In this document: positions 21,687 through 30,900 of the stretch, piece by piece
How positions within the stretch are numbered: position 1 is the stretch's first letter
How the letters are laid out: each line of letters starts with the position of its first letter
Origin: a virus
DNA: 38,029 nucleotides
IMG/VR virus record: IMGVR_UViG_3300045996_004580
Coordinates: 1-38,029 of that record
Direction: 5' to 3' (one strand)
Translations under genes and position numbers: made by a program
Notes under the pieces: model-generated
Seen by the model: only the letters and a program-made list of their open reading frames with translations
Databases searched by the model: none
What the model was told of the DNA's origin: nothing

Positions 21687-22560
21687 TAAATCTATCTTGG
21701 ATATTCGTTTGCTTCTTGATAAACAGGCGAATAAAGATATCATGCCAATCCTTCAAGCCTATAAACGTTCATTGGATGATGTTCGAACGGAAATAGCAAA
21801 AATATATACCAAATATGCGGTTAACGGTAAATTAAGCGTTTCTCAAACACAAAGATATACTATATTGAAGCAGCTTGAACAATTACTAAAAGAGCAAGGA
21901 CAACAAATTGGGATGATTGACGTTGACCATACAACCAAGATATTGTCAAATATTTTTTCGGAATCCTATTATCAAACGGCCTATACCATTGATAAAGGTA
22001 TAGAATCAATTCTTACTTTTACAATTTTAAAGCCTGAAATGGTTGCAGCAGCAGTAAACACGCCAATTGAAGGCAAAATGTATTCAGACCGTATATGGAA
22101 GAACAAAACATTGCTTATTAATCGTGTTCGTCGTGCGGTCGAGCAAGGTATGATTCAAGGAATGTCGATTGATAAACTATCAAGAGCCGTAAAGAAGGAA
22201 TTTGACGTTTCTGCTTTTGAGTCAAAACGGTTGATACTTACCGAATTGGCAAGGGTGCAATCTCAAGCATCGGACTCAATCTATAAACAGTCATCGGTGA
22301 TTAATAAAGTCATGTACGACGCAACGTTGGACGTTAAAACTTCAAGCATATGCAGGAGTTTGGATGGGAAGATATTTGACGCTGATGCTGATTATCCCAA
22401 GCCTCCACAGCACCCATCGTGCCGTTCGTCTATCGTCCCTGTGATCGAAGGATGGTCGCCAACAAGGAAAAAGGAAAATGTAAAGAACGATAACGGAGTA
22501 AAACAAGTTATTGATTATGCAACTTATCAAAAATGGAGAGAGTCAAAAGGAATTTCTTAA
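21673..22560 (+). CDS. minor head protein, SPP1 gp7-like (295 aa)
   Basis: ATG 21673 overlaps the end of the portal gene by 14 bases; the in-frame start at 21649 would be far inside it. The C-terminal half has the family signature: ARVQSQASDS, then TSSICRSLDGKIF and PPQHPSCRSSIVP (Cys and His motif, about residues 247-259). Such proteins are injected or help head assembly. The stop TAA overlaps the stop of the convergent reverse gene. Confidence 0.88.
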   Translation: MEQLNKSILDIRLLLDKQANKDIMPILQAYKRSLDDVRTEIAKIYTKYAVNGKLSVSQTQRYTILKQLEQLLKEQGQQIGMIDVDHTTKILSNIFSESYYQTAYTIDKGIESILTFTILKPEMVAAAVNTPIEGKMYSDRIWKNKTLLINRVRRAVEQGMIQGMSIDKLSRAVKKEFDVSAFESKRLILTELARVQSQASDSIYKQSSVINKVMYDATLDVKTSSICRSLDGKIFDADADYPKPPQHPSCRSSIVPVIEGWSPTRKKENVKNDNGVKQVIDYATYQKWRESKGIS

Positions 22561-23351
22561 TTTGTTTTACTAAATTCTAAAAATCGATCTTTATCTTTAT
22601 CGTATAGAAAGAGGGTGGTTGATTCATCTTCAGTTTTTGCATTTCCAAGTACCATCATATTGTGATCAATCGAATAAAGGAAGAAAAATGAATGTTTCTT
22701 TATTTTATCCTGATCAGGTATAGTCATGGTATATTTAGCTGGTAGCTGTGAGTATCTTTCTTTTCTTTTGAAAGAGAAACAAAAAATATAAAAGTAACAC
22801 ATAAGTATAGGGAAAATTATAAGCCAAAGAATCCGAGAAAAATAGATAACATTAATTGTTTGAGTCGTGGTAAGTGAATGTATAAAGGAAGAAATTTGGT
22901 ATATATAATTTATCATACCAGTAATGAAATTGACGTAAAATATTATTTCATAATATCGCGAAATTTTTTGTGATTGTTCTAATGTGGATTTTCGCTTTCT
23001 GAATATCCAATAACGGATTCTAGTATAATAAGAATTTATTAATAATAGTATAAATGACAGGTAAAACAACAGTGTATCGATTTGATCGGTAATAATGAAA
23101 AAAAAGTTCGGTTTAAGATACAATTTCGATACAAAATAACTCGGGTACACTAGTGCAACGAATAAGAAAATACTTCCAACAACTATGTTAACAATGCTGT
23201 GCCATTTATTTTGATCTTTTGTAATGAAAATTCGTTCAAATTCTGACTTAGAAGAAGTTTTCAAAAATTCTTTAATGATTATTATTATGATCCCAACAAG
23301 TACAAATGGTATTAAATACTGCTTATCAACAAATTTACTTAAATCAAGCAT
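22557..23351 (-). CDS. multi-pass membrane protein on the reverse strand (264 aa)
   Basis: ATG 23351 is chosen; AAGGTGG precedes it on the reverse strand. Hydrophobicity suggests four or more transmembrane segments (about residues 14-27, 55-70, 84-106, 135-155 and 170-190) with a soluble C-terminal domain of beta character (HSFFFLYSIDHNMMVLGNAK). No family was recognised. It has a promoter at 23379-23407 and lies in the head operon, between the minor head and scaffold genes. This is the pattern of a moron, e.g. a superinfection-exclusion or lysogenic-conversion protein. Confidence 0.65.
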   Translation of the reverse strand: MLDLSKFVDKQYLIPFVLVGIIIIIIKEFLKTSSKSEFERIFITKDQNKWHSIVNIVVGSIFLFVALVYPSYFVSKLYLKPNFFFIITDQIDTLLFYLSFILLLINSYYTRIRYWIFRKRKSTLEQSQKISRYYEIIFYVNFITGMINYIYQISSFIHSLTTTQTINVIYFSRILWLIIFPILMCYFYIFCFSFKRKERYSQLPAKYTMTIPDQDKIKKHSFFFLYSIDHNMMVLGNAKTEDESTTLFLYDKDKDRFLEFSKTN

Positions 23352-23378
23352 CAATACCCCACCTTTTATTTTTATTTC

Positions 23379-23407
23379 ATTCTAAATAAACGGTTTAAAG
23401 TATTCAA
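23379..23407 (-). promoter_or_regulatory. promoter of the reverse-strand membrane gene
   Basis: On the reverse strand TTGAAT (23402-23407) and TAGAAT (23379-23384) are separated by 17 bp. The leader to the ATG at 23351 is about 20-25 bases. Confidence 0.65.
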
Positions 23408-23418
23408 TAAAAGTTTTT

Positions 23419-23449
23419 GACCATTAGCTGATTTGCTGATGGTCTTTTT
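23419..23449 (+). terminator. terminator between reverse-strand gene and scaffold
   Basis: GACCATTAGC (23419-23428) pairs with GCTGATGGTC (23435-23444), followed by T5. It would stop + strand transcription before the scaffold gene, so the capsid genes may need anti-termination or a promoter after it. Confidence 0.7.
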
Positions 23450-23535
23450 ATGACCTGTCACATGTCGGTAAACTGGACAAATTACAAATATGAACTTTCA
23501 GGGCAGTGCGTTGAAAGGGCGAAGGAGAGATAATT

Positions 23536-24171
23536 ATGAATTTAAATGAGGTAAAGCAGTTTATTGAGCAAAACAAAGATAACGAGGAAGTGAAGGCATA
23601 TCTTCAGGGGTTTAATCGATTGACCGTTGAAGGGGTGCAGAAGTTTGTCAACGAGAATCAAGATGCTAAAAAGTGGATGGATTCTGAGAAGGACAAACAC
23701 TTCAATAAAGGATTGGAAACCTGGTTGCAAAAAACCTTTCCTTCGAAATTGGAAGAGGAAATTAAAAAACGCTATCCAGATGAAGACCCTAAAGACAAGG
23801 CATATAAAGAAGTTCTATTGAAACTCGAACAAATGGAAAACGAGAAGAAGCGTGAAGCCCTGAAAAATAAGGCACTAACAATTGCAACAGAAAAGAAGCT
23901 TCCCGTTTCGATTACTGATTTTTTCATTGGCTTAGATGACGATTCCACTTTGTCAAATTTAACTAGATTGGAAGAAGTATGGAACACCTACGTTCAAACA
24001 GCCGTTGACGAAAGACTTAAATCGGGCAGTTATACGCCTCCAAAAGACAATAACAGTTATACCGGTTCGAATCCTTGGAAAAAGGAAACGTTCAATCTTA
24101 CTCAGCAAGCGAAAATTCTAAAAGAGAATCCTGAACTTGCAAAACAATTACAGGCGCAAGCCAAAAACTAA
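23536..24171 (+). CDS. capsid scaffolding protein (DUF4355-like, 211 aa)
   Basis: The SD gaaggagag (23520-23528) precedes ATG 23536. The product is acidic and helical, with a long charged coiled coil in the middle and the characteristic C-terminal block NPWKKETFNLTQQAKILKEN then PELAKQLQAQ, as in Gram-positive phage scaffolds of the DUF4355 family. It guides capsid assembly and is later removed; no protease gene is visible in the window. Position before the capsid gene supports it. Confidence 0.9.
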   Translation: MNLNEVKQFIEQNKDNEEVKAYLQGFNRLTVEGVQKFVNENQDAKKWMDSEKDKHFNKGLETWLQKTFPSKLEEEIKKRYPDEDPKDKAYKEVLLKLEQMENEKKREALKNKALTIATEKKLPVSITDFFIGLDDDSTLSNLTRLEEVWNTYVQTAVDERLKSGSYTPPKDNNSYTGSNPWKKETFNLTQQAKILKENPELAKQLQAQAKN

Positions 24172-24199
24172 TATTAATCCTAAAGGAGATGTTTTTTAA

Positions 24200-25156
24200 A
24201 TGGCAACAACTCAAATTTCTGATGTAATCGTACCCGAGGTATTTAATCCCTATGTAATTCAAAAAACGGCAGAACTGTCTGCTTTGGTTAGTAGTGGTAT
24301 TGTAGTCCCGAATCCTGAACTCGATTCTCTTGCACGTTCGGGAGGTAAAACGATCAATATGCCTTACTGGAATGATTTGACTGGTGATGATGAAGTCCTA
24401 TCCGATAGTGGGGCATTGACTCCCCAAAAGATTACCGCTGGTCAAGACGTTGCAGCATTGCTTATGCGTGGTAAAGCATGGTCGGTTAATGATTTGGCAG
24501 ATGCTCTTAGCGGTGATGATCCGATGGCAGCAATCGGTAATCTGGTTGCAGGGTATTGGGCAAGGATGAAGCAAAAAACGTTGTTTAGTACGCTAAAAGG
24601 TGTATTTGCTTCCTCAACTATGAGTGGTAATGTTCTTGATATTTCCGCTCTGACAGGTGGTGCAGAATTAATTTCTGCTTCAACTTTTATTGATGCTCAA
24701 TCGAAGTTGGGAGATGCGGCAGATATGCTAACGGCTGTAGCTATGCATTCGGCTGTCTATGCAAAATTGCAAAAAGACCAATTGATTACGTATGACAAAG
24801 ATCCGGTAACAGGCGCGGATGTGCCGAACTATCTTGGTAAGCGCGTTGTTGTGGATGATGGTTGTCCGGTTAGCACGGGTGTATATACTACTTACCTCTT
24901 TGGACGTGGAGCCATTGGCGAGGGTAATGGTGCAGCCAAAGTCCCGACTGAAACTGATCGTGATTCGCTTGCCGGTGATGATATTCTTATCAACCGTCAG
25001 CACTTCATTCTGCATCCTCGTGGTGTAGCATGGCAGAATGCTTCCGTTGCAGGTTCTTCTCCAACAAATGCTGAACTTGAAACGTCCACAAACTGGAGCC
25101 GTGTATACGAAAACAAAAACATCCGTGTTGTAAAATTTGTTCATAAGATTGCCTAA
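24200..25156 (+). CDS. major capsid protein (318 aa)
   Basis: The SD aaaggag (24181-24187) precedes ATG 24200. The start MATTQISDVIVPEVFNPYVI is typical of the N-arm of SPP1 gp13-like capsids, followed by a glycine-rich turn (SGGKTINMPYW) and the HK97-type core (VNDLADALSGDDPMAAIGNL). It forms the icosahedral shell. Its codon use is richer in GC third positions than in neighbours, as expected of a highly expressed gene. A hairpin GGAGCGGG/CCTGCTCC (25171-25193) follows. Confidence 0.92.
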   Translation: MATTQISDVIVPEVFNPYVIQKTAELSALVSSGIVVPNPELDSLARSGGKTINMPYWNDLTGDDEVLSDSGALTPQKITAGQDVAALLMRGKAWSVNDLADALSGDDPMAAIGNLVAGYWARMKQKTLFSTLKGVFASSTMSGNVLDISALTGGAELISASTFIDAQSKLGDAADMLTAVAMHSAVYAKLQKDQLITYDKDPVTGADVPNYLGKRVVVDDGCPVSTGVYTTYLFGRGAIGEGNGAAKVPTETDRDSLAGDDILINRQHFILHPRGVAWQNASVAGSSPTNAELETSTNWSRVYENKNIRVVKFVHKIA

Positions 25157-25170
25157 TATGAAATAAACGG

Positions 25171-25193
25171 AGCGGGTTATAAGCCTGCTCCTT
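25171..25193 (+). terminator. hairpin after the capsid gene
   Basis: GGAGCGGG pairs with CCTGCTCC around ttataag; the T-run is poor (ttatctta). It may be an attenuator that sets a high capsid-to-connector ratio. Confidence 0.5.
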
Positions 25194-25217
25194 ATCTTAT
25201 TTAAGGTGGTGTTAATA

Positions 25218-25328
25218 TTGTCAGCTACAGCTTTTCAGAGAATGAGAAGAGAGCAAGCAGCAAAAGCACAAGCAGAAAAAAATAATGAAAAAAAAGAAGT
25301 TAAAAAGTCTCCTGAAAAGGAGAGGTAA
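25218..25328 (+). CDS. short basic protein after capsid (36 aa)
   Basis: TTG 25218 follows the SD aaggtgg (25203-25209). The product MSATAFQRMRREQAAKAQAE continues with a Lys/Glu-rich tail. Short, highly charged proteins with this MRREQAAK start commonly occupy the place between capsid and connector genes in phages of Bacillales. The function is unknown. It may be a virion or assembly helper. Confidence 0.6.
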   Translation: MSATAFQRMRREQAAKAQAEKNNEKKEVKKSPEKER

Positions 25329-25331
25329 TTA

Positions 25332-25643
25332 ATGTTAGATAATGTAAAAATCCTACTTGACATTGATGGCAACGATACTTCAAAAGATGCCTTGCTAAAT
25401 CTCTATATCACAAGGGCAACGGATGCTATTGTATCCTATTGTAACTTTTTGGATTCTACCGAAATTCCATCTGTTCTAAATTCTCTTATTGAGGATATTG
25501 CCGTTTTCAAATATCGGAACAAGGGTAATGAGAACCTGAAAATGGAAATGCTCGGTTCACGGAATTCGACTTACTTTGATGATTTGCCAAAAGAGTTTAA
25601 GGCTAGGATGATGCCTTTCCGTAAGGTAAAGGTGATGGGATGA
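25332..25643 (+). CDS. head-tail connector, SPP1 gp15-like (103 aa)
   Basis: The product has MLDNVKILLDIDGNDTSKDA and LYITRATDAIVSYCN, then IEDIAVFKYRNKG, the signature of the phage connector (gp6/gp15-like) adaptor family. It sits between the capsid and the head-closure gene and would form a ring under the portal. The gene overlaps the next by ATGA. Confidence 0.85.
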   Translation: MLDNVKILLDIDGNDTSKDALLNLYITRATDAIVSYCNFLDSTEIPSVLNSLIEDIAVFKYRNKGNENLKMEMLGSRNSTYFDDLPKEFKARMMPFRKVKVMG

Positions 25644-25957
25644 AACTAACGAAAACCGTTCAAATTGTTACGCTTGAGCCGCAATATTCTTCAACGAATG
25701 GAACATTAATTGGCGAAAGTGACGTTGTTGTAAAGCAGTTTATGGCTGAGATTCAACCATATTCTAGTTCGCTGGCTGAAAAGCAATATGGAGTCATAAC
25801 TAAGGTTACAAATCGCATGTTTTGCAATCCTGTTAGCGAATTAACTTTAGGCTCATATGTAAAAGAAAACAATTTAAAATATCGCGTGAATGCGTTATTG
25901 GATTTCGATAAGCATGATGAAGTGTTGCTTGAACTGGTGGTGAATCAAGTTGAATAG
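25640..25957 (+). CDS. head closure protein, SPP1 gp16-like (105 aa)
   Basis: It overlaps the connector gene by ATGA. The protein is beta-rich (VQIVTLEPQYSS, then VTNRMFCNPVSELTLG, then YRVNALLDFDKHDEVLLELV), as in head-closure proteins that plug the portal ring and join it to the tail. Gene order (connector, closure, HK97 gp10-like, tail completion) supports the call. Confidence 0.75.
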   Translation: MKLTKTVQIVTLEPQYSSTNGTLIGESDVVVKQFMAEIQPYSSSLAEKQYGVITKVTNRMFCNPVSELTLGSYVKENNLKYRVNALLDFDKHDEVLLELVVNQVE

Positions 25958-26267
25958 CAAATTTCAAGAAGCAATTAAACAGATGCAGCAGAAGCGAGAT
26001 ACAGCGATAAAAAAAGTGAGTGCGATTGTTGAAGCAGAAGCAAAACTAAGAACGCCTGTTTTAACAGGAACATTAAAACGCAGTATTACACATCAAACGG
26101 AATCGAACGAAAACGAGTCAAGAGGCCGTGTTGGAACGAATGTGCAATATGCGGTGTGGGTTGAGAAAGGGAGTACGACTACTCCTGCTCAACCTTTTTT
26201 AGTTCCCGCGATTGAGGAAAACATTGACCAACTTCGCGAAGTGGTTAGAAAGGAGTTGGGTGTTTAA
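25950..26267 (+). CDS. HK97 gp10-like tail-completion protein (105 aa)
   Basis: TTG 25950 lies within the end of the previous gene. The motif AEAKLRTPVLTGTLKRSITH and the later VGTNVQYAVWVEKGS match the HK97-gp10 family: TPVxTGxLxxSI and Y-A-x-x-VExG. These proteins join heads to tails or terminate the tail. It is directly followed by the gene for the tail-completion protein. Confidence 0.9.
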   Translation: MNSKFQEAIKQMQQKRDTAIKKVSAIVEAEAKLRTPVLTGTLKRSITHQTESNENESRGRVGTNVQYAVWVEKGSTTTPAQPFLVPAIEENIDQLREVVRKELGV

Positions 26268-26647
26268 TGATGGATGCTATTTTCTCCTATTTAAAATCCG
26301 ATTCTGAACTTTCCTCGCTACTTGGTACTCCAACAAATCCGAATATATACCCATTCGAACATTACGGTGAAGATGATCCGTTTATTGTTTACTCTTACAG
26401 TCCAGTTGTATCTAGTGAAGCGTTGACACAGTATCGAGTAGAATTACGGATTGTGTCTAGAGAACTGACAACAGTTCAATCTATCGAAAAAGCGGTTGTG
26501 CGATTGATGCATTTCCGCAGAAAATCAGGATTTCAGCACAATGACGAAACAGTATATAACTCCCTTCATGTAGGTGGAGGAATGATGAAAAATCCTGATA
26601 ACAAAAAATATGAGCAATTTTTGATTTTTAACGTAACAGCAAATTGA
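26267..26647 (+). CDS. tail completion/terminator protein, gp17-like (126 aa)
   Basis: Its ATG overlaps the previous stop by one base. The product (AIFSYLKSDSELSSLLG, then NIYPFEHYGEDDPFIVYSY, then YRVELRIVSRELTT) has the pattern of DUF3168/gp17-like tail terminators, which cap the tail tube and bind the head. It is placed immediately before the tail tube gene. Confidence 0.8.
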   Translation: MMDAIFSYLKSDSELSSLLGTPTNPNIYPFEHYGEDDPFIVYSYSPVVSSEALTQYRVELRIVSRELTTVQSIEKAVVRLMHFRRKSGFQHNDETVYNSLHVGGGMMKNPDNKKYEQFLIFNVTAN

Positions 26648-26672
26648 AAAATGGAAGGATAAGTGATAATTA

Positions 26673-27236
26673 ATGGCACTAACTAATATTGATGGTCGTA
26701 CTTTTCTTGTCGGATCAGGGGAGTTGTATATTGGGGCTACTCCACTTGAAGATAGCGCAACTATTGAGACGATTGAAGCATCAGTTGTAAATATCGGACA
26801 TATCACAGCGGGAGCCAGTGTAACATATAAGCCGACATATGTAGATGTGAAAGGTGGAAATCGTCTTGGAACGTTTATGCGATTCCTTACAGACGAAGAG
26901 GTGACATTCAAAACAGGGATTATTACCTGGAATCAGGATAATATTGCTATTCTTGCTCCCGCAACCTCGGACATTGATGTGGCAAGTTCTAGCAAATCGA
27001 TGAAAATTGGTGGGGATAGAACCACGCTAAATGTCAATGTCTTGTTGTTTGTGCATGAAAAAGCTGATGGTAAAAAGTTAAAAGTATTGATTCGAAAGGC
27101 ACAATCCACTAACGGATTTGCGTTAGCTTTTGACAACAAAGAAATGACAATTGACGCAGAGTTTACGGCATTGTCTTGTACGGATGGCAACTTGCTTGAG
27201 GTCATCGAAGAAAAAGAACTAGCTGACCTGTTGTAA
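26673..27236 (+). CDS. major tail (tube) protein (187 aa)
   Basis: ATG 26673 follows a purine-rich SD (tggaaggata). The beta-rich sequence starts ALTNIDGRTFLVGSGELYIG and has VNIGHITAGASVTYKP and TFKTGIITWNQDNI, as in the tail tube family of siphoviruses. It polymerises around the tape measure into the tail tube. A strong terminator follows at 27252. Confidence 0.85.
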   Translation: MALTNIDGRTFLVGSGELYIGATPLEDSATIETIEASVVNIGHITAGASVTYKPTYVDVKGGNRLGTFMRFLTDEEVTFKTGIITWNQDNIAILAPATSDIDVASSSKSMKIGGDRTTLNVNVLLFVHEKADGKKLKVLIRKAQSTNGFALAFDNKEMTIDAEFTALSCTDGNLLEVIEEKELADLL

Positions 27237-27251
27237 TAACACTTTCACTTT

Positions 27252-27280
27252 GGGGGGCGTTGGCCTCCCTTTATTTTTTT
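27252..27280 (+). terminator. terminator after the tail tube gene
   Basis: GGGGGGC (27252-27258) pairs with GCCTCCC (27263-27269) with one G-T pair, followed by ttt-a-ttttttt. It probably reduces transcription of the downstream tail genes relative to the tube gene. Confidence 0.75.
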
Positions 27281-27306
27281 ATCAATCTGAGGAGGAATTA
27301 TATTTA

Positions 27307-27630
27307 ATGGCAAAAATAATTGACTTGGATGTAATGGTAGTGGAGCCGATTGAATTTAAGATTGGCGGCGAAGTCTATGTTATTCCTGGAAGCCCTTCGA
27401 CGAGTTTCCTGCTTAAATTTATGGACTTCGATCAAAAACGAATCGCAAAAAAGGAGCCAAAAGCACAAATTGAATTGCTGGCTGAAATGACTGCTATGCT
27501 CTTGAATCAGGACGAAAATCATAATGTAGATAAAAGTTTCATGCTTGATAAGTTATCGTTTAGTCAAATGGTTAAAATTGTTGAAGTATTCAAAGAGTCG
27601 ATGAGGGAGTTGGAAAACAACCCAAACTAA
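27307..27630 (+). CDS. tail assembly chaperone, short form (107 aa)
   Basis: ATG 27307 is chosen with the SD gaggagg (27290-27296). The product has a strand-rich start (EPIEFKIGGEVYVIPGSPST) and a helical rest (DKLSFSQMVKIVEVFKES), as in the G-type chaperones upstream of the tape measure gene. It stops at 27628-27630 right after the slippery heptamer CCCAAAC. Most ribosomes make this form. Confidence 0.85.
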   Translation: MAKIIDLDVMVVEPIEFKIGGEVYVIPGSPSTSFLLKFMDFDQKRIAKKEPKAQIELLAEMTAMLLNQDENHNVDKSFMLDKLSFSQMVKIVEVFKESMRELENNPN

Positions 27631-27932
27631 TTTTACCGTCTCTCCCATCGTCGGGAAGCGGAGAGGCGGTTTCTCATATTAGCGGCTATGAGTTTATGCG
27701 AAGCATTGCATATTTAATTCGGAAAACATCAATGGGGTATGAGCAGATCGTTAATCTGCCATATTCCATTTTTTTATCTTTAATGAAGCATAACCAGATG
27801 ATGGACTTGGAAGAAACTCCGGAAGGACGAGACTATCTCGACAAATTAAGAAGGTTGAACACAACAGAGGCCGATCTTGGCTCTTTACGGAAATTGGCGG
27901 GATACAAAGTAGAAAGGGGGTCTGAAACGTAA
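27307..27932 (+). CDS. tail assembly chaperone, frameshifted long form (208 aa)
   Basis: Ribosomes slip -1 on CCCAAAC (27621-27627), reading base 27627 twice, and then continue into the second frame (PKLILPSLPSSGSG, later YEFMRSIAYLIRKTSMGYEQ) to the stop at 27930-27932. The coordinates therefore mean join(27307..27627, 27627..27932). This is the GT-type fusion known from lambda and many siphoviruses. It recruits the tube protein to the tape measure. The independent ATG at 27696 is probably not used. Confidence 0.85.
27621..27670 (+). promoter_or_regulatory. -1 programmed ribosomal frameshift signal
   Basis: The heptamer C-CCA-AAC (27621-27627) fits X-XXY-YYZ exactly in the zero frame, and the stop codon follows at once. 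After 7 bases, ACCGTCTCTCC (27635-27645) pairs over 11 bp with GGAGAGGCGGT (27660-27670; one G-T pair) around a 14-base loop. Confidence 0.9.
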
Positions 27933-30900
27933 TGTCTCAATTTGACTTAGGCAGTTACGGAGCGGACTTAGTTATCACCGATAAAGGTTTTACCAAGAGT
28001 CTAAAAGAAGCGGAAAAAAACATTAAATCGACAGAAGATAAAAGTAAAGATTTGGCTAAGACGTTAGGTGCTATATCCATTGGTGCGATTGCATCTGTAG
28101 GTGTGGCTCTATCTGTTGTTGCTGGTAAAGGTGTCCAAGCGAATTCCAGCATGGAGCAATACCGAAATACTTTAAATACTGTTATGGGCGATTCTAAAAA
28201 GGCAGGAGAAACGCTTAATTGGGTGAAGCAATTTGCCGCAAAGACACCGTTTGAAATGCCTGGACTTGTGGAGAGTACAGTTAAACTTCAGTCGATGGGA
28301 TTGGAAGCCCAGAAGTTTTTACCGATTGCTGGAGATATGGCGGCAGTATTTAAAAGTAGCGGCAAAACAGTTGGAGACGCAGCAGAAGCCATAAATGATG
28401 CCATGATGGGCGAATTCGAACGGCTAAAGGAATTTGGAATAAAATTACAGCAAACGGACTTTAGCAAAGGTGGCAAATATGCAGGAAAAACCTACGCTGA
28501 AGCACTTGAAGAAGAAGTTAAGAAGCACAATTATTCCGGAGCAGCAGAAGCGTTGTCGAATACATTTGATGGACGTTTAGGCACGCTTAAAGATACTGTA
28601 GGCATGTTTATTCAAGAAGTCACTGGCCCATTGTTTGATTCGCTTTCAGGGAAAATGGGAAATTTAACCGATAAAATGAATGAACTTCAAGCAAATGGTA
28701 CATTGGAAAAATGGTCAACAAAAATTAAAGAAGGATTTGAAACTGCAATAAATGTATTGGAAAAGGTAGGTTCGGTTATTATGACCGTTGGCAACTTCAT
28801 TCATGATAATTGGGGAACGATTGAACCAATCCTCGGAGGTATTGTGAGCGGATTCTTAGCGTTTGCTGTGGTTGAAGGTGTGATTAAATCAGTGACCGCT
28901 GTTATGGGGATCTTCAATGCAGTTCTCTCAGCAAACCCAATAGCCATTGTTGTCCTTGCAATCGCTGGTTTAGTTGCAGCAGGAATTTATCTATACCGCA
29001 ATTGGGACACGGTTCGAATTAACATGAAAAAAATATTTGATAATATCGCTTTTGCAGCACAGAACGCAATGTCATGGATGAAGATTAAAGTGCTCGAAGG
29101 GGTTGAAATTGCACTTAATGCCTTATCTAAACTAACCAGTTTCATTCCTGGATTAAACGATAAAATCGATTCCTTGAAAAATACAATTTCGAGTATGATT
29201 CAAATTGAAAAGGCGACTCAATCAACTAGAGAACTTACGCATGAAATGAATCAAGCGTCCTATGCCGTTGAATTGCAGGAAATTAAACTAAAAAAATTGG
29301 ACGAGGCTCAAGCGAAAACTAAAGATCAAACAGACAAAACAACTGATGCGACAAATAAGCAGGCTTCTGCTCATCAAAATGCAACTCAGCAAGTAAATAG
29401 TCATGTTGATGCTCTTGAGGAATTGCACGAAGCACAAAAACAAGCGTATGAAGATGATTTGAAGAGTTTGCAGTTTAATATCCAAATGAATGATTTATCC
29501 GTTCAAGATCAAATTGACGGTTATTCAGAATTGGCAAAAACTCATGCAGATTTTTTAGAAAATGATATCGATGCACAGAGAGAAAATCTTCTTGAACTAA
29601 AGCAACTTAATCAAGAAAAAATTCAAGAGATATCCGAATTAAAGAAAAAGGATTTTGAAAATTCATTAAATTGGATGGATACCGAGAAATATTATAAGCG
29701 GTTGAGTTTGGAAGATGAACTAGCGGCTTGGGATCGTCTGCTTGCCAAAAACGAAAATGGAACCGAAGAATATGAGAAGTCCGCTCGTGAAAAATTTCGA
29801 GTAGAGCAGGAAATAGCCGAAAAGAGAAAAGAACTTGAAGAACAGGAAAAGCAGCGACTTGAAGATATTAAAAATGTTCAGTCTCAGATTCAAGATGAAG
29901 TATCGAAACTTGCCGATGAGATCGTAAAAATTTATCAGGAATATTATGAAAATAAAAAGAAGGCAGAAGAAAAAGCGGTTGAACTTCAAGAGGACGCTTT
30001 AGATAAACAACGAAATACCGAAAAAGATGCTCACACTCAACGAATGAAGGAACTCGATTCGGAAATCAACAAAAATAAAGAATTATATGATGTTCAGATT
30101 AATGCGATTGATGATGAGGCCAATTCAGAAGATTATTCGAAAAATCTCGAATCTAAGCGTCAAGAAGAATTAGAAATAGAGAAAAAATTAAATATCGCTA
30201 AACTCAATACTAGCAAAGAGAACAAGAAAAATATTGAGGATTTGGAGAAACAATTAGCAGATAAACGAACAGATATCGCCGATTTCGTTGCTCAACATGA
30301 TCGAGATGTCCGTAAGCATTCGTTGCAGGATGCTTTGGAAACACAACAAAAAGAAGTCAATAAACAAAAAGATGCAGCTCAACAAATTGAAGATACAAGG
30401 CAACAAGCATATGAATTGGAGAAAAATCGTTTAGACGGTTTAAAGAATATCATTGAACAGAACTACGAAAATCTAATCAACGACGACAAAAAGTATAATG
30501 AGATTCGTCAACAAGTCATGAGTGGAAGTTTTGCTCAAATTCAAAAGGACTTTGCCGGTTTTACAAATGAGATCGCCGCAAGCTCTTCTTTAATCGGTTT
30601 GGCTATATCCACTAATCTTATCGCGAAAATTAACGATATGGGTACTCAAATGACATCCGTTTCGAGTATATTGGCAGGACATTTTTCGGAATTGGGTACA
30701 ACATTGGAAAGTGATTTAACCACCAAATTAAAGGATTTGATGAAACAGTTAGACGATTTGAACAAGGTGAAGTTTGATGATCTTAAAAAGGAAATTGGCT
30801 CAATTAACGTGCCAAGTTCGGGGTTAGTTTCTCCTGCAAACAATGGGCTTCCGGCAGGCATTGGGGGCGGTTTTGGAGGCGGGGGCAGTTATGGGACAAG

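Noticed and set aside
24728-25144. 138-codon reverse-strand ORF inside the capsid gene
   Set aside because: It is an antisense shadow of a gene with strong family support and has no SD.
27696-27932. Separate gene starting at ATG 27696
   Set aside because: No SD; it is the -1 extension of the tail chaperone, as the slippery site and stem show.
29720-29989. Long hydrophobic reverse-strand ORF inside the tape measure gene
   Set aside because: It is the antisense reading of a Lys/Glu-rich coiled coil, which always gives Phe/Leu-rich frames.
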